From Streptomyces sp. WAC 04229 (GTDB taxonomy: Bacteria; Actinomycetota; Actinomycetes; Streptomycetales; Streptomycetaceae), in contig NZ_QHJH01000009.1 in NCBI RefSeq assembly GCF_003947455.1, forward strand, positions 1-64,000: DNA of 64,000 nucleotides, written 5' to 3'. Below, piece by piece: positions 42,630 to 52,490 of the stretch (position 1 is its first letter; each line of letters begins with the position of its first letter). The notes beneath the pieces were generated by a model. That model made no database searches. It was not told the DNA's origin and saw only the letters and a program-made list of their open reading frames with translations. A program made the position numbers and the translations under genes.

Positions 42630-42661
42630 TGCGTTGCTCTGGCCATCTGAGCTAAGGCGGC
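42585..42661 (-). tRNA. tRNA-Thr (anticodon CGU)
   Basis: Read on the minus strand it folds as a full cloverleaf: acceptor GCCGCCU/AGGCGGC, D arm GCTC/GAGC, anticodon stem ACGCA/TGCGT around loop CTCGTAA, T arm TCGGG/CCCGA, discriminator T and an encoded CCA. Anticodon CGU decodes ACG threonine. It is the integration target of the element. Confidence 0.95.
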
Positions 42662-42788
42662 TTGTGCTGGGCACCATGGTGCGATCAGCGACGTCGGTAA
42701 GTCTACACAGTTTCCGGGGGTGCTCCGTACCCGCCCCGGAGGCCAAGGTTCCGGGGCGGGCGGCGCAGGTGGGGTGGGTGAGGGGCGG

Positions 42789-44405
42789 CTACGAGCAGCG
42801 CTTGCCGTCCTCGGGGGCGGTGCCGCGGAGCAGGTACGTGTCGATCGCCGAGTCGATGCAGGTGCTGCCGCGGCCGTACGCGGTGTGGCCGTCTCCCTCG
42901 TAGGTGAGGAGGCGGCCGGAGGAGAGCTGGTCGGCCAGGGCCTCGGCCCAGCGGTAGGGGGTGGCCGGGTCGCGGGTGGTGCCGACCACGACGATCGGGC
43001 TGGCACCGGCGGCCTCGATGCGGTGGGGCTCGCCCGAGGCCTGCACCGGCCAGTACGTGCAGTTCAGGGAGGCCCAGGCCAGGCCCTCACCGAAGACGGG
43101 GGACGCCTTCTCGAAGTCGGGGAGGGAGTCGCGGACCTCGTCGGGCGAGGAGAAGGCCGCGGGGAGGTCGAGGCAGTTCACGGCGGCGTTCGCGAACATC
43201 AGGTTGCTGTAGCCGCCGTCGGCCTCGCGCTCGTAGTAGCTGTCGGACAGGGCGAGCAGGCCGGCGCCGTCGTTCTCCTTCGTCGCCGAGGTCAGCGACT
43301 CGCGCAGCCGCTGCCAGGCGCCCTCGTCGTACATCGCCGCGATCACGCCGGTGGTGGCCAGGGACTCGGTGAGCTTGCGCCCGTCGGCGTCGCCGGTGGG
43401 GATCGGCTTGGCGTCCAGGTCGCCGAAGAACGCCTTCAGGTTCTTGCCCACCTGGGTGGGGGTGGTGTTCTTGTCGCCGAGGGGGCAGTCGGCGCGGCGT
43501 ACGCAGTCCTTCGCGAAGGACTGGAAGGCGGTGTCGAAGCCCGCCGTCTGCTCCAGGTTCAGCCGGCGGGCGGGCAGCGACGGGTCCATCGCGCCGTCCA
43601 GCACCAGGCGCCCGGCCCGGTCCGGGAAGAGCCCCGCGTACGTCGCGCCGAGGAGCGTGCCGTACGACGCTCCGACATAGGTCAGTTTGTCGTCGCCCAG
43701 CACCGCGCGCAGGACGTCCATGTCGCGGGCGGCCTCGACCGTCGAGACGTGGCGCAGCAGCTTCGGCGAGTCCGCCCCGCAGCCCTCGGCGAACTCCTTG
43801 TACGCGTCGACCAGCTCATCCGTCTCGTCCTGGTCGTCCGGGGTGACGTCGGTCCGCGTGTACGCGTCCATCTCGCGGCCGTCCAGGCACTCGATGGGCT
43901 CGCTGCGGGCCACGCCACGCGGATCGACCGCCACCATGTCGTACTGGGCGCGGACCTTCTCCGGGTAGCCGATGCCCGCGTACTGCTGCAGGTAGCCGAT
44001 GGCCGAGCCGCCGGGTCCGCCCGGGTTGACCAGGAGGGAGCCGAGGCGCTTGCCGGGGCCGGTGGCCTTCTTGCGGGCCACCGCGAGGCGGACGTCGCCC
44101 TCGGCCGGTTTCGCGTAGTCGAGCGGGGCCTTCATGGTGGCGCACTGGAAGCCGGGGACACCGCAGTCGCGCCAGCCGAGCTTCTGCTCGTAGTACGGCG
44201 ACAGCTCGGCGGGCGTGGCCTTCGGCAGCGAGGCCAGGGACGCCGTCGCCGACTCCGTCGCCCCTGCCGCCTGAGCCGCCGGGCCGGCGGACGTCGACGC
44301 GCCCCCCGCCGAGCAGGCGGTGGCGAGCAGCGCGGCGGCGAGGAACGTGGCTCGGATCCGGATGCCGCCGATGCGGGTCCTGCGGTGAGTGCGCCTTGTG
44401 TGCAT
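42789..44405 (-). CDS. Secreted lipoprotein alpha/beta hydrolase (tripeptidyl aminopeptidase-like)
   Basis: 538 residues. An Arg-rich N-terminus and hydrophobic stretch end in ATACSAGG, a lipobox-type cleavage site, so it is likely exported and lipid-anchored. LGSLLVNPGGPGGSAIGYL is the oxyanion region, TYVGASYGTLLGATYAG carries the nucleophile Ser, and the C-terminus (VVVGTTRDPATPYRWA, EGDGHTAYG) carries the Asp and His, matching the Streptomyces tripeptidyl aminopeptidase (TAP) family. It should cleave peptides from their N-terminus outside the cell. Backbone gene, just right of tRNA-Thr. Confidence 0.88.
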   Translation of the reverse strand: MHTRRTHRRTRIGGIRIRATFLAAALLATACSAGGASTSAGPAAQAAGATESATASLASLPKATPAELSPYYEQKLGWRDCGVPGFQCATMKAPLDYAKPAEGDVRLAVARKKATGPGKRLGSLLVNPGGPGGSAIGYLQQYAGIGYPEKVRAQYDMVAVDPRGVARSEPIECLDGREMDAYTRTDVTPDDQDETDELVDAYKEFAEGCGADSPKLLRHVSTVEAARDMDVLRAVLGDDKLTYVGASYGTLLGATYAGLFPDRAGRLVLDGAMDPSLPARRLNLEQTAGFDTAFQSFAKDCVRRADCPLGDKNTTPTQVGKNLKAFFGDLDAKPIPTGDADGRKLTESLATTGVIAAMYDEGAWQRLRESLTSATKENDGAGLLALSDSYYEREADGGYSNLMFANAAVNCLDLPAAFSSPDEVRDSLPDFEKASPVFGEGLAWASLNCTYWPVQASGEPHRIEAAGASPIVVVGTTRDPATPYRWAEALADQLSSGRLLTYEGDGHTAYGRGSTCIDSAIDTYLLRGTAPEDGKRCS

Positions 44406-44512
44406 TCAGCGAGCGTAACTCTCCGCGACGACGCTGATGCGGTGCGTGGTTCGCGTGCCTCGTTCGTGTTACCCCGTCAAGCGGATGCGGCGCGCCAGGA
44501 GGGCGGCCGGGC

Positions 44513-45718
44513 TCAGCCCGCTCTGAGCGCCATGGTCATCGCCTCCACCGCCAGCAGCGGCGGCACATTGCGGTCCAGGGCGTCACCGCAGGCGGCGATC
44601 GCCTCGATGCGGCGCAGGGTCGCTTCGGGTGAGCTGGCGTGGGTCAGCCGGTCCAGGGCGTCCTGCGCGTCGGCGTTGGCGATCGCCACGCGGGAGCCGA
44701 GCTGGAGGGCGAGGACGTCGCGGTAGAAGGCGGTGAGGTCGGTCAGGGCGAGGTCGAGGCTGTTGCGTTGCGTGCGCGTTCTGCGGCGCTTCTGGTCGGC
44801 CTCCAGATCCTTGATCACGCCTGCCGTGCCGCGTGGCAGCCGGCCGCCCTGGGCCGCGCCCAGCGCCGCCTTCAGCTCCTCGGTCTCCTTGGTCTCGACC
44901 TCCTCGGCGAGCTGCTTGGCGTCCTCCGCCGCCGCGTCGACCAGTTCCTGCGCCGCCCGGAGGGCGCCGCCGACGTCCTCTACCCGCAGCGGCATCTTCA
45001 GCACGGCGGCCCGGCGCTCCCGGGCGGCCGGGTCGGTGGCCAGGCGGCGGGCGTGCTCGACGTGGCCCTGGGTGGCCCGGGCCGCCGCGGCGGCGAGGTC
45101 CGGTTCGATGCCCTCCCGGCGTACGAGCATGTCGGCGACGGCGTCCACCGATGGTGTGCGCAGGTTCAGGTGGCGGCAGCGGGAGCGGATGGTGGGCAGG
45201 ACGTCCTCGATGGACGGGGCGCACAGCATCCAGACGGTCCGCGGGGCGGGCTCCTCGACGGCCTTGAGGACGGCGTTGGCCGACTTCTCGTTGAGCCGCT
45301 CGGCGTCCTCGACGAGGATGATCTGCCAGCGCCCGTTCGCCGGCGAGGTGAACGACTTGCGGACCGTGTCCCGCATGTCCCGCACCAGGATCTCCGCGCC
45401 CACCGCGCTCACCGTGCTGACGTCCGCGTGGGTGCCGAGGAGCGCCGTGTGGCAGCCGTCGCAGAAGCCGCAGCCGGGGACGCCCCCGAGGGCGCGGTCG
45501 GGGCTCACGCACTGGAGCGCGGCGGCGAAGGCCCGCGCCGTCTGTGTGACTCCCGCGCCGGGCGGGCCGGTGAACAGCCAGGCGTGCGTCATGCTCGACG
45601 CCTCCGGCGGCGGGCCCGCCGCCGCGGCGGCGGTGACGAAGGCGTCGGCGTCCCGGGCAGCGGTGGTGAGCTGCTCGCTCACCTTCTCCTGCCCGACGAG
45701 GTCGTCCCACACGGTCAT
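44513..45718 (-). CDS. holB: DNA polymerase III subunit delta-prime
   Basis: 401 residues, clamp-loader AAA+ subunit. AWLFTGPPGAGVTQTARAFA is the Walker A region, degenerate as usual for delta-prime. A four-cysteine zinc module is present in part (CVSPDRALGGVPGCGFCDGC). IILVEDAERLNEKSANAVLK and VWMLCAPSIEDVLPTIRSRC are the Walker B and sensor/SRC motifs. It lies downstream of tmk on the same strand with 132 bp between, the usual Streptomyces order. ATG 45718. Confidence 0.92.
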   Translation of the reverse strand: MTVWDDLVGQEKVSEQLTTAARDADAFVTAAAAAGPPPEASSMTHAWLFTGPPGAGVTQTARAFAAALQCVSPDRALGGVPGCGFCDGCHTALLGTHADVSTVSAVGAEILVRDMRDTVRKSFTSPANGRWQIILVEDAERLNEKSANAVLKAVEEPAPRTVWMLCAPSIEDVLPTIRSRCRHLNLRTPSVDAVADMLVRREGIEPDLAAAAARATQGHVEHARRLATDPAARERRAAVLKMPLRVEDVGGALRAAQELVDAAAEDAKQLAEEVETKETEELKAALGAAQGGRLPRGTAGVIKDLEADQKRRRTRTQRNSLDLALTDLTAFYRDVLALQLGSRVAIANADAQDALDRLTHASSPEATLRRIEAIAACGDALDRNVPPLLAVEAMTMALRAG

Positions 45719-45850
45719 GGGTCACGCCGTCCTTCCGTCACGCTCCGCCGTCGCACCGCGCCGCACCCGTCCGCGACGCGCCTTCCATTGTGCGGGGCGG
45801 CACTGACAACGAGGCCGGGCCCCGCGACCGACGGGCCCGGGGCCCGGGGC

Positions 45851-48800
45851 TCAGCGGCGCCCGCGGCCCTTGCCCCGGCGGCCATCGTCGCCACCGCGGC
45901 CGCCGGGGCCCTCGTCGCCCCGGCCGTGCTCGTCCTCGCGCGGCCCGAGCAGTTCGTCCGCCAGGGTCGGCAGGTCGTCGAGCGGCGTCTCCTCGGCCCA
46001 GTCGGAACGGCGCCGGCGGGGCGGCGCCTGGTCCGGGTCGATCTGGGGCAGCTCGCGCGTACGGTCCCGTGCCTCGGCCTCCCGGGTGCGGTCGGCACCA
46101 CCGTCGCCGGGGCCGTCCTCCCGGAAGTAGCCCGGCGGGACCCGGTCGGCGGGGTCGTCGCCGCGTACGGGCGGCAGCACCGCCGTCTCGTCCGCGGCGC
46201 CCGGCGTCACCGGGGGCAGGACCGCCGTCTCGTCGACGTCCCGCGGCTCCACGGCCGGCAGCACCGTCGTCTCGTCCGCCGAACCGGCCGGCTCGGGCGG
46301 CTTGGGCAGCTCGGCCGTCACCTCGGACTCGGACTCCAGGGACCCGGACGCCGCGGATGCTCCGGACGCCCCGTCGGCCCGGGATCCGTGCCCGGATCCG
46401 TCCTCGGTGTCGCCGTCCCGCGTGTCCCGCACCGGCCGCAGGACGGCCGTGTCCTCCACGGGGCCGCCGGAGGCGTTCGTCGGGGTCACCACCGGCGTCG
46501 GCACGGTCGCGGCGTCCGCGGGGGCCGCGGTCCGCTTGGGCCGGGGCGCGTCGGCGGCGGGCGGCGCCGACGCCTTGGGGCCCGCGGAGGCCGCGGCAGC
46601 CGCAGCCTCCGCCGCCCGGCGCGCCTCCTCGGCCCGCAGCAGGGCCTCCTCGGCCTTGCGCTGCTTCTCCAGCCGCCGGGCCTCGGCCTCGGCGTGCAGC
46701 CGGGCCTCCTCCTCGGCCTGCCTGCGGCGGCGTTCCTCCTCGGCCCGCAGCCGCGCCTCCTCCTCGGCGCGTGCCTTCTCCTCGGCGAGGAGCCGTACCC
46801 GCTCCTCCTCTGCCTTCCGGCTCGCTTCCTCGGCCCGGAGCCGGGCCTCCTCCGCCTGCCGCTCGGCCTCGCGCCGCTGCGCCTCCTCCAGTTCGCGGCG
46901 CTTGCGCTCCTCCTCCTCGGCGCGCAGCCGCTCCAGCTGCTCGAGGCGCTCGCGCTCCAGGCGCTCCTCCTCGGCCTTGCGCGCGGCCTCTTCCTCGGCC
47001 TTGCGGCGGGCCTCCTCCTCGGCCTTGCGGCGCGCCTCCTCCCGGGCCTTGATCTCGGCCTCGGACAGCGGCAGCACCTGGTCGAGCCGGTGGCGTACGA
47101 CGGTGCCGACGGCCTCGGGCTCCTGGCCCGCGTCGACGACGAGGTAGCGCCCCGGGTCGGCGGCGGCGAGGGTGAGGAAACCGGAGCGCACCCGCGCGTG
47201 GAACTCGGCGGGCTCCGACTCCAGCCGGTCCGGCGCCTCGGTGAACCGCTCGCGCGCGGTCTCCGGGGAGACGTCCAGCAGCACGGTCAGGTGCGGTACG
47301 AGCCCGTTGGTGGCCCAGCGGTTGATGCGGGCGATCTCGGTCGGCGACAGGTCGCGTCCGGCGCCCTGGTAGGCGACCGAGGAGTCGATGTAGCGGTCGG
47401 AGATGACCACGGCGCCGCGCTCCAGCGCGGGCCGGACCACGGTGTCGACGTGCTCCGCGCGGTCGGCGGCGTACAGCAGCGCCTCCGCGCGGTGCGACAG
47501 ACCGGCGCTGGAGACGTCCAGCAGGATGGAGCGCAGGCGCTTGCCCACCGGGGTCGCCCCCGGCTCGCGCGTGAGCACGACTTCGTGCCCCTTGCCCCGG
47601 ATCCACTCGGCGAGGGCCTCGGCCTGGGTGGACTTCCCGGCGCCGTCACCGCCCTCCAGGGCGATGAAGAAGCCGCCCGTCGCGGGCGTCGGCACCGGGT
47701 CGTCGCCGCCGAGCAGGGCGTCCCGCAGGTCGTGCCGGAGCGGAACGCCGGACCGGTCGTCGACCTTGGCCAGCACCAGCGCGGCCACCGGCAGCAGCAG
47801 CGCGCCGACGAGCATCAGGACGAACGCGGCGCCGCCGTGCGCGAAGACGAACTTGCCGCTCTCCAGGCGGTGCGGGCCGATCGCCGCGGCGACCACGGGT
47901 GCGACGACGGCGCCGAGGGCCACGCAGACCCGGACGACCGCGTGCAGGTGCTCGGTCGTGCGGGCCCGGCGGCCGTCCTCGGTCTCCTGGTCGAGCAGCG
48001 CGTGCCCGGTGTTCGCGGTCACGCCCGCGCCGACACCGGCCAGCACGAGGAGCAGCAGCACGGTGGTGTCGTCCGGGACGAGGCCGGCGGCCAGCAGGGC
48101 GACGCCGGCGAAGGCGATCGCCAGCGCGAGCAGGCGGCGTCGCGACAGGGAGGGCAGCAGGGCGGGGGCCGTGCGGATGCCGACTACGACGCCACCGGTG
48201 AGCGCGCCCACCATCAGCCCGTACAACACGGGGCCGCCGCCCAGGTCCTTGGCGTGCAGCACCGCCACGGCGACCACGGCGGCCACGACGGCGGCGACCG
48301 CCGCGCAGGCGAAGACCAGCAGGGGCAGGACGCCGGTGCGGCCCTTGTCGACGCCGGTGCCGCTCTTGGGACGGCGCAGGCCCTCCAGCGGCGACCGCGC
48401 GCGCGGGGTGCGGACGCCGGGCAGCTCCAGGAAGGTCACCACGGACAGGGACGCGGCGAAGAGACCGGCCGCGACGTACGAGGCGAGCGCCGCCTGGTGC
48501 TCGGCGAACCAGTCGATGCCGGCGCCCAGCAGGTTGTTCACCAGTGCCGCGACGACCAGTACGGCGGCGGCGAGCGGGATCGCGACGAAGCCCGTGCGCA
48601 GCGACAGGCGGCGCAGCGTGTCCATGTGGTCGGGCAGCGGCCGTACGGTCGCGCCCTCCAGGGGCGGCGCCGGCAGCAGCGCGGGGGCCGCGCTCTCGCG
48701 GCACACCGTCCAGAAGCGCTCGGCGACGCCGGTGACGAAGGCGGTCACCAGGAGCACGGCGAGGGCGTTGTCCGGCGTCCAGTCGATCCACAGGGGGGCG

Positions 48801-49198
48801 ACGATCAGCAGGGCGGCCCGCAGCCCGTCGGCGCCGACCATGGTCCAGCGGCGGTCGAGCGGGCCGTCCTGCGAAGTGAGTGAGGTGAGGGGCCCGAGCA
48901 GGACGGCGCCGAAGAGCAGCGTCGCCAGGATGCGGACGCCGAAGACGGTCGCCACCGCGAACGCCACGCCCCGGTAGCCGCCGCCGAACGAGCCCGCGCC
49001 GATCGCCGCCTGGACGGCGAGGAGGACCAGCACCAGCAGGGCGAGGATGTCGCCGACACCCCCCACGAGCTGTGCGCTCCACAAACGCCGCAGCTGCGGC
49101 CGGCGCAGCAGGGCGCGGACGGCGCGCTCGCGGGAGTCCGCGACCAGGGCGTCGTCCGGGGCGGGGTGAGGGGCCGTTGGTTGCTCGGCTCGCGTCAT
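45851..49198 (-). CDS. tmk: Thymidylate kinase fused to an N-terminal membrane domain and charged C-terminal tail
   Basis: 1115 residues, about five times a normal dTMP kinase. Residues ~40-490 form a major-facilitator-like membrane domain with 10-12 hydrophobic segments. The kinase follows (about 509-715): P-loop ALEGGDGAGKSTQAEALAEW, LTREPGATPVGKRLRSIL and the DRY motif VISDRYIDSSVAYQGAGRDL. Next is a long Glu/Arg/Lys coiled coil (about 720-870) and a Pro/Glu/Asp-rich tail. The kinase makes dTDP from dTMP for DNA synthesis; the membrane part is of unknown function. The fusion is a continuous frame and is known from other Streptomyces genomes. Confidence 0.9.
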   Translation of the reverse strand: MTRAEQPTAPHPAPDDALVADSRERAVRALLRRPQLRRLWSAQLVGGVGDILALLVLVLLAVQAAIGAGSFGGGYRGVAFAVATVFGVRILATLLFGAVLLGPLTSLTSQDGPLDRRWTMVGADGLRAALLIVAPLWIDWTPDNALAVLLVTAFVTGVAERFWTVCRESAAPALLPAPPLEGATVRPLPDHMDTLRRLSLRTGFVAIPLAAAVLVVAALVNNLLGAGIDWFAEHQAALASYVAAGLFAASLSVVTFLELPGVRTPRARSPLEGLRRPKSGTGVDKGRTGVLPLLVFACAAVAAVVAAVVAVAVLHAKDLGGGPVLYGLMVGALTGGVVVGIRTAPALLPSLSRRRLLALAIAFAGVALLAAGLVPDDTTVLLLLVLAGVGAGVTANTGHALLDQETEDGRRARTTEHLHAVVRVCVALGAVVAPVVAAAIGPHRLESGKFVFAHGGAAFVLMLVGALLLPVAALVLAKVDDRSGVPLRHDLRDALLGGDDPVPTPATGGFFIALEGGDGAGKSTQAEALAEWIRGKGHEVVLTREPGATPVGKRLRSILLDVSSAGLSHRAEALLYAADRAEHVDTVVRPALERGAVVISDRYIDSSVAYQGAGRDLSPTEIARINRWATNGLVPHLTVLLDVSPETARERFTEAPDRLESEPAEFHARVRSGFLTLAAADPGRYLVVDAGQEPEAVGTVVRHRLDQVLPLSEAEIKAREEARRKAEEEARRKAEEEAARKAEEERLERERLEQLERLRAEEEERKRRELEEAQRREAERQAEEARLRAEEASRKAEEERVRLLAEEKARAEEEARLRAEEERRRRQAEEEARLHAEAEARRLEKQRKAEEALLRAEEARRAAEAAAAAASAGPKASAPPAADAPRPKRTAAPADAATVPTPVVTPTNASGGPVEDTAVLRPVRDTRDGDTEDGSGHGSRADGASGASAASGSLESESEVTAELPKPPEPAGSADETTVLPAVEPRDVDETAVLPPVTPGAADETAVLPPVRGDDPADRVPPGYFREDGPGDGGADRTREAEARDRTRELPQIDPDQAPPRRRRSDWAEETPLDDLPTLADELLGPREDEHGRGDEGPGGRGGDDGRRGKGRGRR

Positions 49199-49250
49199 GC
49201 GTTCAGCCTATCGGTCGCCGCCGACAGTCCGGCATGCCCGGCGGCACGTA

Positions 49251-49291
49251 CGAACGCCCCGGCATCCGAATGATGCCGGGGCGTTCGTTTT
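49251..49291 (+). terminator. Strong hairpin between topA and tmk
   Basis: Perfect 15-bp stem (49251-49265 with 49273-49287), 7-base loop, followed by TTTT on the plus strand. Both neighbours are transcribed leftward, so the T run is on the opposite side from the expected direction. It may still stop topA transcripts. Confidence 0.75.
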
Positions 49292-49361
49292 GCGAAGGTG
49301 CGTGCGGGCCGGCCGGTCCGCACCCGGCGTTCTCCCGGTCGCTCCCGGTTCTGAGCCGGGC

Positions 49362-52220
49362 TCAGTCCTCCGACGCCCGCGAGGCGGTCGCCTCCTTGGT
49401 GACCGTCTTCTTCGCGGTGCTCTTGGCGGCGGTGGTCTTCTTGGCGGCCGTGGTCTTCGCCGCGGCCGTCTTCTTGGTCGCCGCCGCCTTCTTGGCCGGG
49501 GCCTTCTTGGCCGGAGCCTTCTTGGCGGCCGTCTTCTTGGTGGCCTTCTTCGCCGTCTTCTTGGCGGGCCCCTTGGCGCGCTTCTCGGCGAGCAGCTCGT
49601 AGCCGCGCTCCGGCGTGATCTCCTCGACGCTGTCGCCGGAGCGCAGGGTCGCGTTGGTCTCGCCGTCGGTGACGTACGCGCCGAAGCGGCCGTCCTTGAC
49701 CACGACCGGCTTCTCGCTGACCGGGTCGGTGCCCAGCTCCTTCAGCGGCGGCTTGGCCGCGGCCCGGCCACGCTGCTTGGGCTGGGCGTAGATCGCCAGC
49801 GCCTCCTCCAGCGTGATCGTGAAGAGCTGCTCCTCGGCCTGGAGGGACCGCGAGTCGGTGCCCTTCTTCAGGTAGGGCCCGTAGCGGCCGTTCTGCGCGG
49901 TGATCTCGACGCCCTCGGCGTCGGCACCGACGACGCGCGGCAGCGACATGAGCTTCAGGGCGTCGTCCAGGGTGACGGTGTCCAGCGCCATCGACTTGAA
50001 CAGCGAGGCCGTGCGCGGCTTCACGGCGTTCTTGCCGGTCTTCGGGGTGCCCTCGGGGAGCACCTCGGTGACGTACGGGCCGTAGCGGCCGTCCTTGGCG
50101 ACGATGGTGTGGCCGGTGGCCGGGTCGGTGCCCAGCTCGAAGTCGCCGCTCGGCTTGGCGAGCAGTTCCTCCGCCAGCTCGACGGACAGCTCGTCCGGGG
50201 CCAGGTCGTCGGGGACGTCGGCGCGCTGGTGGTTCTCGGCGTCCTTCTCGCCGCGCTCGACGTAGGGGCCGTAGCGGCCCACGCGCAGCTTGATGTCGTT
50301 GCCGACGGGGAAGGACGACACCTCACGGGCGTCGATCGCGCCGAGGTCGGTGACGAGTTCCTTGAGGCCGCCCAGGTGGTCGCCGTCGCCGTTGCCCGCC
50401 TCGGCCGCGCCGCCGGTCCCGGTGCCCTCACCGAAGTAGAAGCGCCGCAGCCACGGCACCGCCTGCGCCTCGCCGCGCGCGATGGCGTCGAGGTCGTCCT
50501 CCATCTTGGCGGTGAAGTCGTAGTCGACGAGCCGCCCGAAGTGCTTCTCCAGGAGGTTGACCACGGCGAAGGAGAGGAAGGACGGGACGAGTGCCGTGCC
50601 CTTCTTGAAGACGTAGCCGCGGTCCAGGATGGTGCCGATGATCGACGCGTACGTCGACGGGCGGCCGATCTCGCGCTCTTCCAGCTCCTTGACCAGCGAC
50701 GCCTCGGTGTAGCGGGCCGGGGGCTTGGTGGCGTGGCCGTCGACCGTGATCTCCTCGGCCGTCAGCGCGTCGCCCTGGGCGACCTGCGGCAGACGGCGCT
50801 CGCGGTCGTCCAGCTCGGCGTTCGGGTCGTCGGCGCCCTCGACGTAGGCCTTGAGGAAGCCGTGGAAGGTGATGGTCTTGCCGGAGGCGCTGAACTCGAC
50901 GTCGCGGCCGTCGGAGGCGGCGCCGCCGATCTTCACGGTGACGCTGTTGCCGGTCGCGTCCTTCATCTGGGAGGCGACGGTCCGCTTCCAGATCAGCTCG
51001 TACAGCTTGAACTGGTCACCGGTCAGCCCGGTCTCGGCGGGCGTGCGGAAACGATCACCCGAGGGACGGATCGCCTCGTGCGCCTCCTGGGCGTTCTTGA
51101 CCTTGCCGGCGTACGTCCGCGGCTGGGGCGGCAGGTAGTCGGCGCCGTACAGCTGCGTGACCTGGGCGCGGGCGGCGGAGACCGCCGTGTCGCTCAGGGT
51201 CGTCGAGTCCGTACGCATGTAGGTGATGTAGCCGTTCTCGTACAGCTTCTGGGCGATCTGCATGGTCGCCTTGGCGCCGAAGCCGAGCTTGCGGCTCGCC
51301 TCCTGCTGGAGCGTCGTCGTACGGAACGGGGCGTACGGCGAGCGGCGGTACGGCTTGGACTCGACCGAGCGGACGGCGAAGCGCGTGTTCTCCAGGGCGG
51401 CGGCGAGCGCGCGGGCGTTCGCCTCGTCGAGGTGGAGGGTGTTGGCGCTCTTGAGCTGCCCCAGGGAGTCGAAGTCGCGGCCCTGGGCGACCCGCCGGCC
51501 GTCGACCGTCTGGAGGCGGGCGACCAGCGACGACGGGTCGGAGGCGTCGCCCGCGCGGCCGGTGGCGAAGGTGCCGGTGAGGTCCCAGTACTCGGCGGAG
51601 CGGAACGCGATGCGCTCGCGTTCCCGCTCGACGACGAGGCGGGTGGCGACGGACTGGACGCGGCCCGCCGACAGCTTCGGCATGACCTTCTTCCACAGGA
51701 CCGGCGAGACCTCGTAGCCGTAGAGGCGGTCGAGGATGCGGCGGGTCTCCTGGGCGTCGACCAGCTTCTGGTTGAGCTGGCGCGGGTTGGCCACGGCCGC
51801 CCGGATCGCGTCCTTGGTGATCTCGTGGAACACCATGCGCTTGACGGGGATCTTCGGCTTGAGGACTTCCTGGAGGTGCCAGGCGATGGCCTCGCCCTCG
51901 CGGTCCTCATCGGTGGCGAGGAAGAGCTCGTCGGAGTCCTTCAGCAGGTCCTTGAGCTTCCTCACCTGCGCCTTTTTGTCGGCGTTGACCACATAGATCG
52001 GCTGGAAGTCGTGTTCGACGTCCACACCGAGGCGGCGGACCTCGCCGGTGTACTTCTCGGGCACCTCGGCGGCACCGCTGGGAAGGTCGCGAATGTGCCC
52101 GACGCTCGCCTCGACGACGTAGCCAGGGCCGAGATAGCCCTTGATCGTCTTCGCCTTGGCAGGCGACTCGACGATGACGAGTCGGCGGCCGCCGTTCGCG
52201 GTCTCGCTGGTCGGGGACAA
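49362..52220 (-). CDS. topA: DNA topoisomerase I (type IA)
   Basis: 952 residues. TOPRIM start is RRLVIVESPAKAKTIKGYLG, the acidic triad is in FLATDEDREGEAIAWHLQ, and the active-site Tyr is in NGYITYMRTDSTTLSDTA. Repeated C-terminal segments (GRYGPYVERG, GRYGPYVTEV, GRYGPYLKKG, GRFGAYVTDG) follow. The end is a ~70-residue Lys/Ala-rich tail (AKKAPAKKAPAKKAAATKKT) typical of Streptomyces TopA. It relaxes negative supercoils. TTG 52220 is chosen over the open frame to 52412 because the TOPRIM domain begins ~12 residues later and the extension is Arg/Pro-rich. Confidence 0.95.
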   Translation of the reverse strand: MSPTSETANGGRRLVIVESPAKAKTIKGYLGPGYVVEASVGHIRDLPSGAAEVPEKYTGEVRRLGVDVEHDFQPIYVVNADKKAQVRKLKDLLKDSDELFLATDEDREGEAIAWHLQEVLKPKIPVKRMVFHEITKDAIRAAVANPRQLNQKLVDAQETRRILDRLYGYEVSPVLWKKVMPKLSAGRVQSVATRLVVERERERIAFRSAEYWDLTGTFATGRAGDASDPSSLVARLQTVDGRRVAQGRDFDSLGQLKSANTLHLDEANARALAAALENTRFAVRSVESKPYRRSPYAPFRTTTLQQEASRKLGFGAKATMQIAQKLYENGYITYMRTDSTTLSDTAVSAARAQVTQLYGADYLPPQPRTYAGKVKNAQEAHEAIRPSGDRFRTPAETGLTGDQFKLYELIWKRTVASQMKDATGNSVTVKIGGAASDGRDVEFSASGKTITFHGFLKAYVEGADDPNAELDDRERRLPQVAQGDALTAEEITVDGHATKPPARYTEASLVKELEEREIGRPSTYASIIGTILDRGYVFKKGTALVPSFLSFAVVNLLEKHFGRLVDYDFTAKMEDDLDAIARGEAQAVPWLRRFYFGEGTGTGGAAEAGNGDGDHLGGLKELVTDLGAIDAREVSSFPVGNDIKLRVGRYGPYVERGEKDAENHQRADVPDDLAPDELSVELAEELLAKPSGDFELGTDPATGHTIVAKDGRYGPYVTEVLPEGTPKTGKNAVKPRTASLFKSMALDTVTLDDALKLMSLPRVVGADAEGVEITAQNGRYGPYLKKGTDSRSLQAEEQLFTITLEEALAIYAQPKQRGRAAAKPPLKELGTDPVSEKPVVVKDGRFGAYVTDGETNATLRSGDSVEEITPERGYELLAEKRAKGPAKKTAKKATKKTAAKKAPAKKAPAKKAAATKKTAAAKTTAAKKTTAAKSTAKKTVTKEATASRASED

Positions 52221-52490
52221 CTTCGCTCTTCTCTCCGGTCGACGCTGGGCCTCCCCGGGCCGTGGTCCCCGGGGTCGGGTCGTACTGCGTTTCGGTCGTG
52301 ACGCTGCGGAGTGTGACGGTACCTCCCGCCCCCGTGTCAAACGGGAAAAGCCCGCAACGGCCACTCGAACGGTAACCCGACGAACCCTGTTCCTGCCGCC
52401 CGGAGTGGTCACCGGCCCCGATCCGGATATCCGGAGCGCGATCTCCCGATTACGCGGGGGAGAGTGCGGCGGGGGACCGGAACCGGCCTC

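Noticed and set aside
44639-48883. A 1414-residue open frame on the plus strand
   Set aside because: It is antisense to holB and tmk, which have clear motifs; long antisense frames are normal at this GC content.
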